Source of the DNA: Clusia tigrina
Taxonomy: Eukaryota; Arthropoda; Insecta; Diptera; Clusiidae
DNA length: 64,000 bases
Assembly: GCA_920105625.2 (NCBI GenBank)
Contig: OV050030.1
Location: 136,571,418 to 136,635,417 of the forward strand
Direction of reading: 5' to 3'
Shown: positions 22,206-34,400 of the stretch, in pieces
How the letters are laid out: every line of letters starts with the position of its first letter
Numbering within the stretch: the first letter of the stretch is position 1
Notes under the pieces: model-generated
The model's database searches: none
What the model was told of the DNA's origin: nothing
Seen by the model: only the letters and a program-made list of their open reading frames with translations
Program-made: the position numbers and the translations under genes

Positions 22206-23775
22206 TGGTTTTTGTTGTGTTTGCTTTTGTGTTTTTTTTAATCATTATTATTTTTTTCATCCCCATTTTTTGTTATCTATTATTTTTTTATAATTTTTTT
22301 AAACTATTGTTTCTATTTTGTTTTTCGGTTTTATTTTCTTTTACTTTTTTGTTTTACAATTTATTCCTATAATTTATTCTTACAATATTTTTGTTTTACA
22401 ATTTATTCCTATAATTTATTCCTTCAATACTGGTGCGCTTCATTCCCCCGGTGAATTTTGCATTCCCCTCCCCTCGTTCTGACACGATACGTATAAAATT
22501 GTTGACCGGCATGTGTTTTACTCATCAATATTATTTGATGTCGTCGTAGTAGTGGAATTTTTAAAACATTTTGATGTCTGTGTTGTGAGTTAGAATCAAG
22601 CTACTCACAGCACCAACTCGTAACAGATACTACACAGCTGGTGTAGTTGACATTTAAGAAATATTCATGCATATGCTGTTAGGGTGCGTTAAGTATTGTA
22701 GCGTTTATTATGTAAACTTTAAGGTATTACAGTTCCGCTTTTGTGTTGATATGGGCCATCAACCAACTGACATCAATCAACAATTGCGTAACTGGAACAC
22801 CAGAAAGGATTTTACTTAGACTGTAAGAATTCATTGTAAAATAGTATGTAAGACTTATGGTTTTAGGCTATTAACCTCTTCTCTTGTATTTTCACAACTG
22901 AAAACAACATGGTGTTTTACCTGGCCGTTGTAAGCGCCTTATTAGGTACCACTAGATCGTCGTCCACGCCCGCACCTATTACCGGCAGCAAAAGCACCAC
23001 TAGCGACGACACGCACGGACCACAACATCTGCTCTGCAGTTTTTTTAATGGGTGGAAGATTATGCAAGTTTATGCGAGTAGTTGAACTTCTGTTGAAGTA
23101 AAGATACATCTTTGGTAGTAAGTGTCGGTGGTGATCTTTCAATTGTATAAAACGTTGATAAATATTGCTGGATCTGCATGTAGTTATAATTAAGTTTCCG
23201 CCAGGAGATTCAACTCTTTGCGAATTGAAATTAGTACTGAAAGTCGAGGCTGTGATTGTTGCTGTAGCTGTCTCCTACTTTATTTAGGGAGGAACCTTGG
23301 ATTTTAGCTAACATTTTCGATTCCTGTTCAGAAAGTATGCACACTGGCGCATGAAATAATGGTGATACGATGGATTTTCGTTAGTGTTTGTCAGCTAAGC
23401 GACCAATATCCCGTATCATCAGAATCGTCACAATAATAATAATTATCTTCAATAGCATCGTAATAGCTTAGATAACGATGTCATATAGCGCGAAACTTTA
23501 TTTACGATCACACTGTACTCTTTTAACACTTTTCGTAACGAAAAATCTGTAACTTTTGAACAGATAAAAATTTTTAGTGTAGTTTGATAGATAGAGGAGC
23601 AGTAAATGATAGATAATTAATGAAACCTTCAAAATCTGTAAAAGTAGAATATCTATATGACAGGGTGTCCTTGCAGAAAGTTCAAACATAAAACAATTAA
23701 AATACAAGTTTTGGGTTCTCTGCCGTTCCATCTCGAATAACTTAGACTTAAATTTATCTACTCTTTATTTTTGGG
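22206..23775. other. AT-rich stretch, no supported gene
   Basis: The first 240 bases are T-rich and low complexity, with TTTATTCCTATAATTTATTC repeated near 22350-22430. The rest is of mixed composition. A 66-codon minus-strand frame (23142-22942) has higher GC at its end but no motif I recognise. I cannot assign anything here. Confidence 0.4.
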
Positions 23776-23779
23776 TGCT

Positions 23780-24350
23780 TGGACTTCCTCTGTCAACCCT
23801 CCTATAGGAAAAACGCGGTGGCTAATAACTATTTTCCATGTGCAAACATATTATGAAGAGTTGGTTTCATGGGCTCCCAGGAACCATTAAGTTTCCATTA
23901 CATACATGCCAAATTTCTCCGCATCTATGTTTCCGCCAATTATTGGTCATTCATAGTTTTTGAAAGCGCAACAGAAGATTTTCGTCCAGCCCTGTTATTT
24001 CAGCTGTTGACTTAATATCTCCGAAAATGTGCCTTGTCATTATTGTTGTTACCAAATCCTGGTTTGGGCAAATCAACAATAAGTCCCATCCTTTCTTTGA
24101 ACTTGGCAGGAAACATGCGCTTCTCTTCAGCCCGTCATTTTTATTACCTTTTTTCCCTGTGAGGCCTTCGCTTCGAATTGGGCAGATCCACGCACACAAT
24201 TATGAAATTTGGGATCATACGTAATATATAGACTATGCTCCAAAAAACCTGATCTTGTATGTAAAGGAGATAATCCCAAGTGACACCTCGATGTCATCAT
24301 GAGAAGCTGCAGCAAATGTTGAAAACTGTTTTGCTGGAGCATGACATATT
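23780..24350 (-). pseudogene. Decayed coding stretch of an unidentified insect repeat family
   Basis: On the minus strand, several frames in sequence give protein-like text: PHREKR, then MFPAKFKERMGLIVDLPKPG, AEITGLDENLLLRFQKL, AEKFGMYVMET, and LPIGGLTEE-like sequence near 23800. From memory this order resembles a large family of hypothetical proteins found many times in aphid and other insect genomes and probably carried by a transposon. I cannot name the family. The stretch has at least four frame changes and two stops, so it is dead. A homology search is needed to confirm it. Confidence 0.35.
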
Positions 24351-26329
24351 GTACAAGATTTCATTGATTTATTCCCCTTACAAAGTTTAGAATAAATAAT
24401 ATTACAAATGTATTTCTACCTTTTTACCAGATATTGCATTGCCATTTGAAACTCTGGAAAACGTGGCTCTCAAGTTCCTAATTTCTTCTTTCCTTGTGCC
24501 CAATTTCTGAGTTATCAAATCAGCCGATTCCTTTAAATATGAAAATTCAACGGCCGACAATATCTCACAGAGGATGGAGTTTCATTCCGTCAAACTTCAA
24601 TTTGATTTACCGTTAAAACTTCTCCAGCTTAATTATTTCCTGCTTATATTGACTTTGCTTTATATCTTTGACTTCTCTTTACATCGAAATACTTACCCAG
24701 CAGAACTTACGCGAGTTGTATTTTTAAGTACTTGGATAGAAATTACGTAAAATATCCCACAATATCGCAACAAAAATTGGTCAGTTTTAATTGAAAAAAC
24801 CTTAACCTATATTTTAAGATGAATTTTATTCCACGCAAACGTGCGCACAATAGTTAAAAGGTTAAGTAAACTTGAAAAAGTTTAGTAAGCAAAAAATAAT
24901 ATAAATTAGCTCATATTTAAAAAAAGTCATTTTATTAACTATATATGTATCTTTAAATAAAAAAAAGAATTATTTAAAAATATTTACTCGTTTTCCGATA
25001 TCTATTTGCAGAAATTAATGAAAATTTGCATTTTATAATTTTTTTTCAAAATTAAAATTTTGTCTCAGTTTGAACACAAGAAAAGTACATTTAAACTAGG
25101 TGTAGTATGCAAATATCTTGTTGTGACTTTTCATCTTTTTACTTATTTTCAGAACCCCAGCGGTGCAAAAAAGTACACTGTGTGCGATTAGTTTTGTTTT
25201 TCCGACTTGGTAAGTATTCTGTTGGTACCAGCTTCATTTTCTGATAGTCCTTAGTTCGCAGTCATCTCGCTCATGGGGAGCTAGAAACTGTTTCACTGTT
25301 TTATATTGAAAATTTTTGTTCACTTAACTTTTAACAGAAATTTATTCTCAGACAGGACCGTATTAAGTTTCCCAGTTTGGTCAGTTTCATTACTTTGTTA
25401 GACATCATTTTGATGTTCCTTTCTTTGTTGATCTTCTCCTTCTGTTATCTTTACTTCATCGTCTTCTTCAGTTAACTTTTCTGTTCGCTAACTTTCATTT
25501 GCCGGTGCTATAGAATCCAATCTACCTTTCACCGTTCTCAGGGACGTTGGTTTACCTCAGGCTCTGGCTTCGCCGCTGGAGAATGCTCCTTTTAGGTTCA
25601 TGTTGAATAATGATGATCCACCAGGATATTCTTCTCTGCCCAATAACGCCATAAAACTTATAAATATACATAACTATATATATGGGACTATTGCTTACCA
25701 ATTGTTCATTTATTATACGAGTATATACAAAAAAAATCAGTTTATAACCTACCTTGGTTTTTAATTTTACTTTTATATCAATTTTAATGAAAACATTTTT
25801 TTTTTAATTTTTAGTTTTTCTTCATTGTATAGATAATTTTCATTCTACAATTTTAATACTTTGAAATTGTTTTCTTATTATTATGTTTTCTTATTATTAT
25901 GTATTTTACAAATTAGTTTTTCTTGTTAACCTTGAACAAATTTATTTTAATTATTTTATTTATATGCCAACTAAACCGGTAAGTAAAGTGTTGTCAATTG
26001 TATGACCAAATATTTCATTGCAACTAATTTCAAATTATATTTTTCAAATTACATATGGCCTGGTAAACGAGTGTATTCTCCCATACCCTATAATTTGCTC
26101 GTAATGACTACTTACATACCTTCCAGGGACTTTTAATTGCTTCGAAATTCATTCTCCCCAAGCCAATTACATATACCTTATTTTCATTTTCTTACAATTT
26201 ATACTCTAATTCATTTATGTTTATGGTAACAATTTCTTATCATCTCTCCTCATTTTCTTTCGGACACAATATCAAAATAATCTGCTTTCCGCTACATGCA
26301 TAAATATGTCCGCATGTGTGCACATTATA
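24351..26329. other. AT-rich stretch, mostly non-coding
   Basis: There are long A/T tracts (24880-25090, 25780-25960) and no recognisable element ends. The one exception is 25491-25764, a plus-strand frame without stops for about 90 codons, ending in TAA, with peptide text such as PLENAPFRFMLNNDDPPGYS. It has no ATG at its start and is preceded directly by an in-frame stop. It matches nothing I know and may be chance or an exon remnant. Confidence 0.4.
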
Positions 26330-27277
26330 CGAGGTGTGATCAAAAAAGAACCGTTATTGTGTGATCAAAAAATAAAGTATTTATTTATTCATCAACAACT
26401 ATCTTGCCCCCTTTAAAGTAATTCCCCTCAGATATAATACACTTATGCCAGCGTTTTTTTCAATCCTCGGAAACACTTCTGAAACGCTTTTTTTGGTATC
26501 GTCAACAGCTCCTGTTTCGATTTTTCTTTTATCTCCTCAATCGTAGCAAAACGCTTTTCTTTCATCGGTGTCTTCAGTTTTGGAAAGAGGAAAAATTCAG
26601 CGGGGGCCAAGTCCGGTAAATACGGTGGTTGAGGCATGATAACGGTTTTGTTTTTGGCCAAAAACAGCTCCTGAGCGATGTCCATGCGACGTTGTTTTTG
26701 CTCAAAATTTAGCAATTTTGGAACAATCTTCGCTGCCGCACGTTTCATGCCTAAAACATCCGTAAAAATTGCTTGGCATGAGCCGAACGATATGCCAACA
26801 TCATCAGCAACATCTCTGATAGTGATTCGACGATTATCCAAAATCATTTTCTTCACTGCGTCAATGTTTTCATCGGTTGTTGACGTGATCGGGCGACCAG
26901 GACAAGCATCGTCATTGACATCTTCTCGGCCTTCCTTAAACCGGTTATACCACAATTGAACTTGTGTTCTGCTCATAGTAGACTCGCCAAAGGCCACAGT
27001 CAACATTTCAAATGTCCTTGCGCATTTAATTTCATTTTTTACACGAAACTGAATACAGTTTCTTTGATCCATTTTTTCGAATAGTACAAAATCGAAGAGC
27101 ACACCAAAACACGACTAACCTTTTTATCTGTCAAAAACAAACTGACAATCCAAAATGGTTGGTATTGCCAACATATATAACAGACATGTGTACCAACAGA
27201 ACAGAAAAAATGCGAACATTGAATATACGTAACTCACGAAAAGATGAAAATAACGGTTATCTTTTGATCACACCTCG
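26330..27277 (-). mobile_element. Internally deleted mariner-family element
   Basis: The 948-base element has inverted ends CGAGGTGTGATCAAAA... at 26330 and the same sequence inverted, ending ...TTTTGATCACACCTCG, at 27277; about 28 bases match with few differences. TA flanks both ends (26328-26329 and 27278-27279). It is a different mariner family from the one in copia. The internal coding region lacks the middle of the transposase. Confidence 0.92.
26443..27102 (-). CDS. Truncated mariner transposase with intact DNA-binding half
   Basis: This is an open frame of 219 codons. The natural start is probably the second Met (MDQRNCIQF, at 27072). The N-terminal part is complete: a helix-turn-helix with RTQVQLWYNRFKEG, the GRP motif PGRPITSTT, then a second helix-turn-helix RRITIRDVADDVGIS. 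After MDIAQELF the frame jumps directly to LAKNKTVIMPQPPY, so about 130 residues with the first two catalytic Asp are gone, without loss of frame. The third catalytic position reads LAPAEFFLF, Glu instead of Asp. It cannot catalyse transposition, but it could still bind the element ends. Whether it is expressed is unknown. Confidence 0.8.
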   Translation of the reverse strand: MLFDFVLFEKMDQRNCIQFRVKNEIKCARTFEMLTVAFGESTMSRTQVQLWYNRFKEGREDVNDDACPGRPITSTTDENIDAVKKMILDNRRITIRDVADDVGISFGSCQAIFTDVLGMKRAAAKIVPKLLNFEQKQRRMDIAQELFLAKNKTVIMPQPPYLPDLAPAEFFLFPKLKTPMKEKRFATIEEIKEKSKQELLTIPKKAFQKCFRGLKKTLA

Positions 27278-28555
27278 TACTATGTTTGGTTACACGTGCG
27301 GTATTTACATACGTACATAGTCAGTTTACCCTTGTGTTTTTCGTTCATTCATAAATATAGAATGCTGGCACATTTGACTGCTCATGCAATTTCGCTTTTC
27401 CACACAACGGAATATTAGTATTGTACTTTTATTTTTTATGTGTGTTATTTTTATTTTACATGATAGCTGCTTTAGCTCGATTTTAAATACTTACTTAAAT
27501 TTGTCTGTTACTACTTCTTAATCATATAACTCGTTTTTTCCCGTATATTCGACCTAATCAACAAATACTCGTATATACTTACTACTATACTTACTTATGA
27601 AAATTTATGTCCATACACTAATTTCATTTTCTCTAAGATTCTTATGATAATGTATGCCCATACACCACTTCCATATTTCCTATTGTTATGACAAATTGTA
27701 TCCATTTACAAATAAGGTGCCAAGTTTAGAGGAATGTACATACGTCTACAAACATATATGCACTCCATCTTCATGAAAAGTTTATACGTATATACTTCTA
27801 CAAACATACATGCACTGCTCACATTTCCACCCTGCCTGCGTTCTACTATGTACTCTGGACAACTGGTTGGTCAATGCATTTTTGGTTTGACCGAATGCGT
27901 TAAGCCAATCTTCTATTCATATTCTTCGTTCCTCAACTGAATTTTACCTTATGTCATTTCAATTTATTTCCTTACTTAATAATTTTACCCAATTCACTCT
28001 CTTTTCATTCTTGTTATTATTGCATTTCTGCTACAGTGTATCCTTGCATATTCACATTATGCAAGTTTTTTAAATACCTTAGTCAAGCTGATCCAATTTC
28101 GCGCTGGCGTAGACTTAGAAAATGGAATTAACTCCATTTTATGCTTGCTAATAAAATGCTGATTTCAGTTGCTTTTCAAACCAGGAATATGAGTTTCTAC
28201 GAGTGTAGAACTCCATAGACACACGTTGCGTTTTGTGAATTGGCAAATGGGATAACTTTAGCAATTTATTGTCAAGTTTTTGGGATTGACTTTAATCGTT
28301 CCAGGGCTGCGCATTTCCCCCACAGTATACGGCCCTAACCACATAGTCTGGTATTCATTAGTACTCGATTCCCCAGATAAAAGACTACTAAGTTTAGTAC
28401 CTTGTTGTAGGATTCTCTAGCTACTCGTTTAGCTCGATCTTGGTTTTCTCTACCCAAACCGTGCGTTCGCTATAACTGAAATTTCCGCACATTATTTAGG
28501 TCATCAGCGCTATACACTGGCGCACATTTGCGCTTCAACTTAGCTGGCATGTTGA
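27278..28555. other. AT-rich stretch, no supported gene
   Basis: About 1.3 kb without a motif-bearing frame. It contains repeated short words such as ACTCGTATATA, common in fly intergenic DNA. Toward 28300-28555 the minus strand may still contain the degraded tail of the neighbouring gypsy integrase, but no diagnostic residues remain. Confidence 0.4.
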
Positions 28556-28559
28556 AATC

Positions 28560-29645
28560 AAACCCGTAGAATTTTCTAAACGGAGTATTCTGCCAGCGGT
28601 CGATAACTGCGTCTTACAACCTGTTCGCTTGAGGAAATAATGTGTAATTTTTCAATCCCTAGCATCTTACGTCTCAGAGAATAATTTTGATTCGAATTTC
28701 GAACCGCTGTCGGTCGCCAGCACCTTCGGTATGTTGTAGCGCGCCGTACTCGCCTCGACATCAGGTATGGCTACGCATGCAATATATTTTGAAAAATTAT
28801 CTTGGAACGTCAAGGTGTACTTATTTCCTGAAACTGTCTTAGGTAAAATACCTACAATATAAATGTGAACTTTGTCAAATGGTTGTCCTGGTGTGTCCGT
28901 CAGCAGCATTGGCATATTCATCAAATATTTGTTTATGTCCCTTTCCAGGCATATACTCGTTTGATTCTCTCGTAGGTTTTCCAAGATCCCTGGTGTCTAC
29001 CTAGATGTTAATCATGGAAACCTTTCAGTACCCCCTGAAAATCTTTGTAATTCTCGAGCCACTCTTCCCTATTGGCTGGCAGTCTGTCTGTTTCACTCGT
29101 CATTTCGTTTCTTTTACTTCTGCTGCTTCTGGTTCAACTTCTGACCGTCTTTTCCATGTCGGCATTTTCCGTTGCTCTAGTTTGGACTATCGATCTCTTT
29201 TGATTTTGTGGCTCTTTGCTAAGTGCATCTGCAATCAGATTTTTCTTCCCAGGCTTGTATATGATTTTAAAATCATACTTAGACAACTTGTGTCTGAACC
29301 TGGCAAACCTAAATCTTTCGTACTTCAAATTTGCTATACCGAAAGGTATTGAAAAATAGCTGCTGATCGGTGTAGACAGATATGGCCTGACATTTTTCGT
29401 AGCCCACACTATGGCTAGAAATTCCTTCTCTATTATCGAGTATATCTTCTCCGTATCTTTAAGCGCCCTGCTTGAGAATGCTATTGGTCGGTCATTACCG
29501 ACTTCTACCTTGTGACAACACTGCTCCCAATGATTCATTGCTAGCATCGGTGTGACACAAAAATGATTGCTCAAAATTGGGGTACACAAAATTCGGTTGC
29601 GAGCTAATTATCGCTTTTAGCCTCTCGAACGATGTTTGATTAAGA
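28560..29645 (-). pseudogene. Gypsy RNase H and integrase fragment, same family as 300-2640
   Basis: The minus strand reads FERLKAIISSQPNFVYPNF, FLCHTDASNESLGAVLSQG (RNase H, first Asp), DRPIAFSSRALKDTEKIYS, IEKEFLAIVWATKNVRPYL and DFKIIYKPGKKNLIADALSK. Bases 29000-29090 match 2400-2530 of the first copy on the opposite strand. Integrase follows (28984-28667). The zinc region is mostly deleted, the first catalytic position reads HIYIVGILP (Tyr for Asp), and the second is LATDSGSKFES. The Glu is not found. It has stops and shifts, and it is truncated on both sides. Confidence 0.78.
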
Positions 29646-29649
29646 TAGA

Positions 29650-30890
29650 TCGGACGGAGGAAGTAAAACCCTGGAAAAAAATCCACCCAAACCCAAGTTG
29701 TTATGCGACCCGTGCCTTGGTTGCTTTGCAGCCAGGGGTTAATACCGCCTGTATTTCTACGGAGCTACCTCGATACCGGGCGCTGCCACGGCCGACCACT
29801 ATGTTTCCCCCTATAAATTGAAGATCACCATGTTTGCGAAGGTGGACGCTGAACATACGAAAAATATGGAACACAACAAAAAACAAATAAGAATTTCTTT
29901 GGACAAGTAGTCCCTAAATGCAGCGGAGGTTATTGCCTCCAATTCTGAATCTGGCTCAGGTCAGACAAAAATTCGTATGGTGGAAGCTGGGGCTACAGAA
30001 CCTAGTGGAAGTGGCGGTACTAATAAGCCAAGCACGGCTGCCCGCTTCGTACGGTGGTAGCTGGCACCGGCGACAAACCTGATTCCATTGGAAGTGGCAG
30101 TACCAAAATAATTGTGGAATATACATATAGTCTTAAGTTCATACGGCTAAAACGACTAATGATTCCTCGGTAGTAAGGCTTACATGGCGCAACTATAAGG
30201 AGACACGCGCTGCTTTGAGGGAGAGAGGTCAGAGAAACCAAATTCTTCCATTAGCTGGGAAATAAGGGCTACGGAGGGACTATCAAAGATTCCGAAACCG
30301 AATCCGCCGCCTAAACGTCAGCTGTCGGACGACCCACCTCGAAACCATAGCATTATCAAGAGGCCCCGACATCATGAGATTATATCGGCTCCAAAGACCT
30401 TCAGCGAAGCTGTGCGAGGTCAACAACTATGGGCCGTTGAGAACAAAAGCAACATTGATGGCACCATTTCTTTGAGAACTGGAAGAAAGGAGTAGCCAGG
30501 CTCTCAAGCACTTTCTTCCAGATTTTGAAGGAAAATCCTAGTCCAGCTCTTTTTGTAGCGATAGTGGATGGCATCGAAACCATCTGACACCAAGCGCATG
30601 TGCCGATCAGAGATCAACTGATATGTATCGAATAGCCATCTCCAGTATCGAATAGCCATTGAGCAAATTCTAACTGTGAGCCGAAGAAAGGCTGATTGCA
30701 AGAAAAATGCAGTTGGTTTGAGTTGCCAGTTGGAAACTGATTAGTTTAATTCCCGAGCAGGGTTTTTATATGGTTTATTTGAGTTACAAACTCGATAACA
30801 AATCTCGATTAATTTAATTGTTTACTTCTAATCCCTTTCGCTTAAGTCTAACTCAAATTCCACTCAATTGTAAACCAATTCACCAATGAC
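29650..30890 (+). pseudogene. LOA-like element 2, ORF1
   Basis: This is a broken ORF1 upstream of a LOA-type endonuclease. Readable pieces in shifting frames are RQLSDDPPRNHSIIKRPRHH, APKTFSEAVRGQQLW, SKSNIDGTISLRTG-like text near 30440, and GWHRNHLTPSACADQRSTDM near 30570-30620. These recall the ORF1 proteins that accompany LOA-like pol genes. No zinc knuckles were seen. The start cannot be fixed; the 5' border to the gypsy fragment is near 29650. Confidence 0.5.
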
Positions 30891-31089
30891 CGCACGCCAG
30901 GATTCTAATTACACTGCACATGTCAAGTGTCATAGTGTTGCAGTGCAGCGGATGGGTGTGTCTTATGTATTGGTATGGTTTGGATGTGTAGTTTGCGTAG
31001 GTAGTATTTGTGTTACACTACGTTTGTGCGCAATAGTGCACATGCACTACACCAGCTAAACCATCTGGCCTTCAAATGGTTACGGGTAT

Positions 31090-32560
31090 GTAATCCTGAA
31101 CACCCGATCATCGTCTAATGTCACGAAACGAAGAGGATGATGATAAGGCGAAGGTGGAGGTGGAGACCAGTAACATTGATATCACGGGTACTTAAAATTA
31201 ATCTACACAACTCAAAGGTTGTGTCCGCCAAGCTTGTCAAAGGACAGATACCATACTGTCCTGATTCAAGAACCATGGTACATGGTGTTGTGTGCAGACT
31301 AGCGACTCACAAATACAATCTGGTGTACACATCCAAACACGCAATACAGGTAAACCAAGAGCGTGTGTACTCATACGTAGAGGGATAAGCGATTTTATGC
31401 TCTCTAATTACAGCGATGCCGATCAAACGACTATCAGCCTGGAGTCAGGCGATGAGCGGATATGGCTATCGTCGTGTTACCTGGCCCTCGATCACGAAGA
31501 GCTACCAAGATTAATTTTTAAGGATCTGGTGATGCAACCCCAAAGGCTAGGAGTTAAATTTATAACTGGAGCGGACGTAAATACGCATCACACGGTGTGG
31601 GGCGGTACGGACACTAATATGTGCTGTGAGTGCCTTTTCTCTTCTAATCTGCAAATCTGTAATAGGTGTGTTGGGCCAACTTTTGTCATAAGCAATATGC
31701 AGGCGGTAATAGACGGCACCTTTGCCTCTAACTCTGTTATAGGAAGAATAAGGGATTGGGTGATGTAAGAAGAACATTATTGCTCTGACCATAGGTACAT
31801 CTCGTTTGAGATCAACAAAATTCTACCTAAACCTAAGCCTGGTAGAAATATTTATCAGGAAAACAGACTGGGATAAATATGCGAACCAAGAAGCATAGAA
31901 GGGATAGAGAAAATGGTAGGTTCTGTTACTGCGAGCCTGAACGCGGCCTTGGCAGAAGCCTGTCCACTAAGGAAGTTGAGGGGAAAGCCGAAACCTCGGT
32001 GGTGGACGGAAGAGCTAAGCAAGCTTCCGGTAGACAGTAAGACAGCTTTTAATGAGGCGAAGTATACACGTCTTGAAAATGACTGGAGAGCATATAGAGA
32101 GGTAAGGTCTTTAAGAAGAAAGTTAGAACTGCTCAAAGGCAATCTTGGAAATCCTTTTGTGAAGATGTAGAGGGAGCGACTGAGGCTTCTAGACTGCGGA
32201 AAATATTGGCGGGAAGTTCTCAGAACTGGGAGCTTTTACAGAAGGTGGATGGCACATTCACTGCAACTTGTATTGAGTCTCTTCAGCTTTTACTCAACAC
32301 GGATTTCCTAGGCTGCTCAGATATAACTGGGCACGAGAGGGAAGATACGTCAAATAGTCGGGAGGCTAGGATAGACGCTCTATCTGAGGATCGACTCTTA
32401 TGGGGTGCTGAAAGTTTCAAGCCTTTTAAGTCCCCTGGTTCTGATGGTATTCTCTCTATGATATGGCTAAACAATTCCAAATCCATTTATGCTGGGTACC
32501 AGGCCATAGGGATATGCCAGCAAGGCTGATCAACTATCGATAGACGGCACTTGTATGCAA
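31090..32560 (+). pseudogene. LOA-like element 2, endonuclease and RT start
   Basis: The endonuclease opens with VLKINLHNSKVVSA near 31190 and continues in another frame with ACVLIRRGISDFMLSNYSDA, IWLSSCYLALDHEELP, FITGADVNTHHTVWGGTDTN (catalytic DxN) and NMQAVIDGTFASNSVIGRI. The SDH motif is represented near 31780 by EEHYCSDHR-like text. The linker has PRWWTEELSKLPVDSKTAFN. RT begins with ESFKPFKSPGSDGI near 32410 and is cut at about 32530, so the palm with the catalytic motif is missing. Confidence 0.75.
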
Positions 32561-32639
32561 ATGTCAGTAGGCATATATATATACCTTTCGCGACTTGTAA
32601 CCTTCTCATAAGGGAGACAATCAAAGGTGGATCTGTGCC

Positions 32640-33110
32640 ACTAATTGAGAAATCGCCAGGCGAAAATGGCCGAGGTTAAATCTGCGTCTATCTAGGAATA
32701 TCATTAGACTCAATAGACTACAAATTAGGACTTTAATAGGAGCCCTCACGGGACATTGTCTAAAAGGAAATCATGCAACAAGAATGGGAGTCTATACGCA
32801 TGATTTCTGTCACAGCTGCAGAAACGAGGAGGAACTGGAAACGGTACAGCATCTATTCTGTACATGTCCATCTTTGCTAGAAATAGGGAACGTTTTCTAG
32901 GATCCCACTTATTTACGAGTATAGATAATCTACACTAGTCAGGTGTCAACAACCTTATTCGGTTTATAAAAAGCTCAGGTTGTTCAATTTGGAGGGGGAA
33001 ATGTAGCCATGCGCCGCATCCGCAGCTCATACCAAACCCAACTGGTGGTCTAAGTGGCATCACTGGTTTATTGGTAATGCAGCTGCCCAACCTACCAACC
33101 TACCCTTAAT
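32640..33110 (+). pseudogene. LOA-like element 2, C-terminal Cys/His tail and 3' end
   Basis: After an internal deletion of most of RT and RNase H the plus strand resumes with ALTGHCLKGNHATRMGV, FCHSCRNEEELETVQHLFC and TCPSLL, the conserved tail that follows RNase H in this group. The element ends in a CAACCTACCAACCTACC stretch (33088-33106), a simple 3' repeat rather than poly(A). The tail matches in layout those of LOA-like elements 1 and 3. Confidence 0.72.
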
Positions 33111-34125
33111 TGAAATGCATTTCTTGCTATCTATATCTTTTCGGTTGACATGTTCTTCTTTTTTTATTGAAATGTCTGCCCCCGTGTCAACTAAAAATTT
33201 TAAATTTCTATATGCTACTTGTATATGTATATAATTGGAGTTTGTATCTAAGATTATGGAATTTATTTCATATTCAGCACTCACAGTGTTTTCTGTGTTT
33301 TTTGCATTTTCCGCAGACTGCTTTAGCCGGACTGCTGCCTACCTTTGTCGTTATTGTAGTTTCTGCGCCACTGGTTATTATGTTGGTTTTGTAGTCTGTC
33401 TGCGTTTTCATATCGACTTGCGTTATTGTTGTTGGTATAATTGCTTTGACGCTTGTCTGTCCAGTTTCGATATTTGTATGTATTGTTTTGCCTATTTGCA
33501 CTGAAGGTATTTGGTATGCCATATCGTGCATTTTTGAATTGCCTCTGCTAACGTATGTGGTCTAGCTGCTATTGTCGTGCTCTTCTGGTTGCTGTTTAAA
33601 CCCTTTTTAAATTTTGAAAGGTCTATGATGGTTTATGATTACTTCTTTGTTTTGACAATTTTGTTCACTAATTTGAGCTGAAAGAAGGGTTTCTATTATT
33701 GCTGCATATTGATACACTCACATTTTTCTTGATACACTGAAGTAAGATCTGAATTTATTTTATTTATATTTTGGTATATTTTCAACTAGTAATTTATTAC
33801 GCACTTAATCGGAAAACTTTGTGGCGTATATAAAATCTACTAGCGTAGGTATGTGAGAAGTCTGCATTGTCTTTCCATAACATTGTACCAGATCAGTGAA
33901 TTTAGATAAATGTGATTGTTTGCCATCAAAATCTGTCATAATTTTTCCTGCTTAGCAGATATCGAACAAGGGTAGTTTGTGAAGGTGAAGGTGACGGTGC
34001 GGGAGCAGTCATTTTCCTTTCGTCTTTTTTTTATTATTAACAAAATTATCTGTTTGAATAGCGAGTTAAAATTGGTGCTATCGGTGGTGCTTCTAAAGTT
34101 TAACCCAATGAGCTCCAATTGTTGC
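33111..34125 (-). pseudogene. Gypsy gag-protease fragment
   Basis: The minus strand gives gag pieces: DFDGKQSHLSKFTDLVQC and VRNKLLVENIPKY near 33940-33770, ARPHTLAEAIQKCTIWHT near 33575-33520, and a Cys-rich KCKKHRKHCEC near 33285. The protease follows (33284-33111): YRNLKFLVDTGADISI with the DTGAD active site intact. It is cut by the 3' end of LOA-like element 2. The layout fits the gypsy/17.6 group. It has several stops and shifts. Confidence 0.65.
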
Positions 34126-34139
34126 AGAGTGTAAGCAAT

Positions 34140-34400
34140 GCATTTAGAAGTTTAGATGCGTAGATCCCCCTCGTTTCCATGGATACCCCTGCTCCGGCAT
34201 CCATATCAATGTTACGTTAAACCGACGAGCTAGTGCAGTTAAGACCTCACTGCTTCGAGGTTATTATTGCCGAGTCCAGTACGTTGATAGCAGCTAGACT
34301 ATCTGATATTATTGCTATTTTTTCTTTATAGCTTATGTCTTCCTCAGCCAACCACAGGTCTCCCTTATTGCAAGCATTTCCGCCTGGAATTCATAAAATG
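34140..34400 (-). pseudogene. Non-LTR RNase H scrap
   Basis: FQAEMLAIRETCGWLRK (the Glu motif) and KKIAIISDSLAAINVLDS (the Asp motif) of an RNase H domain are read on the minus strand, then the sequence decays. It resembles the RNase H of the LOA-like elements nearby. It is fused in frame to the 3' side of the signal-peptide gene at about 34400, which marks the left border of the Polinton fragment. Confidence 0.65.

Noticed and set aside
22942..23142. 66-codon minus-strand frame with Arg/Gly end as a host exon
   Set aside because: No splice or domain evidence and no recognisable motif; too short to support.
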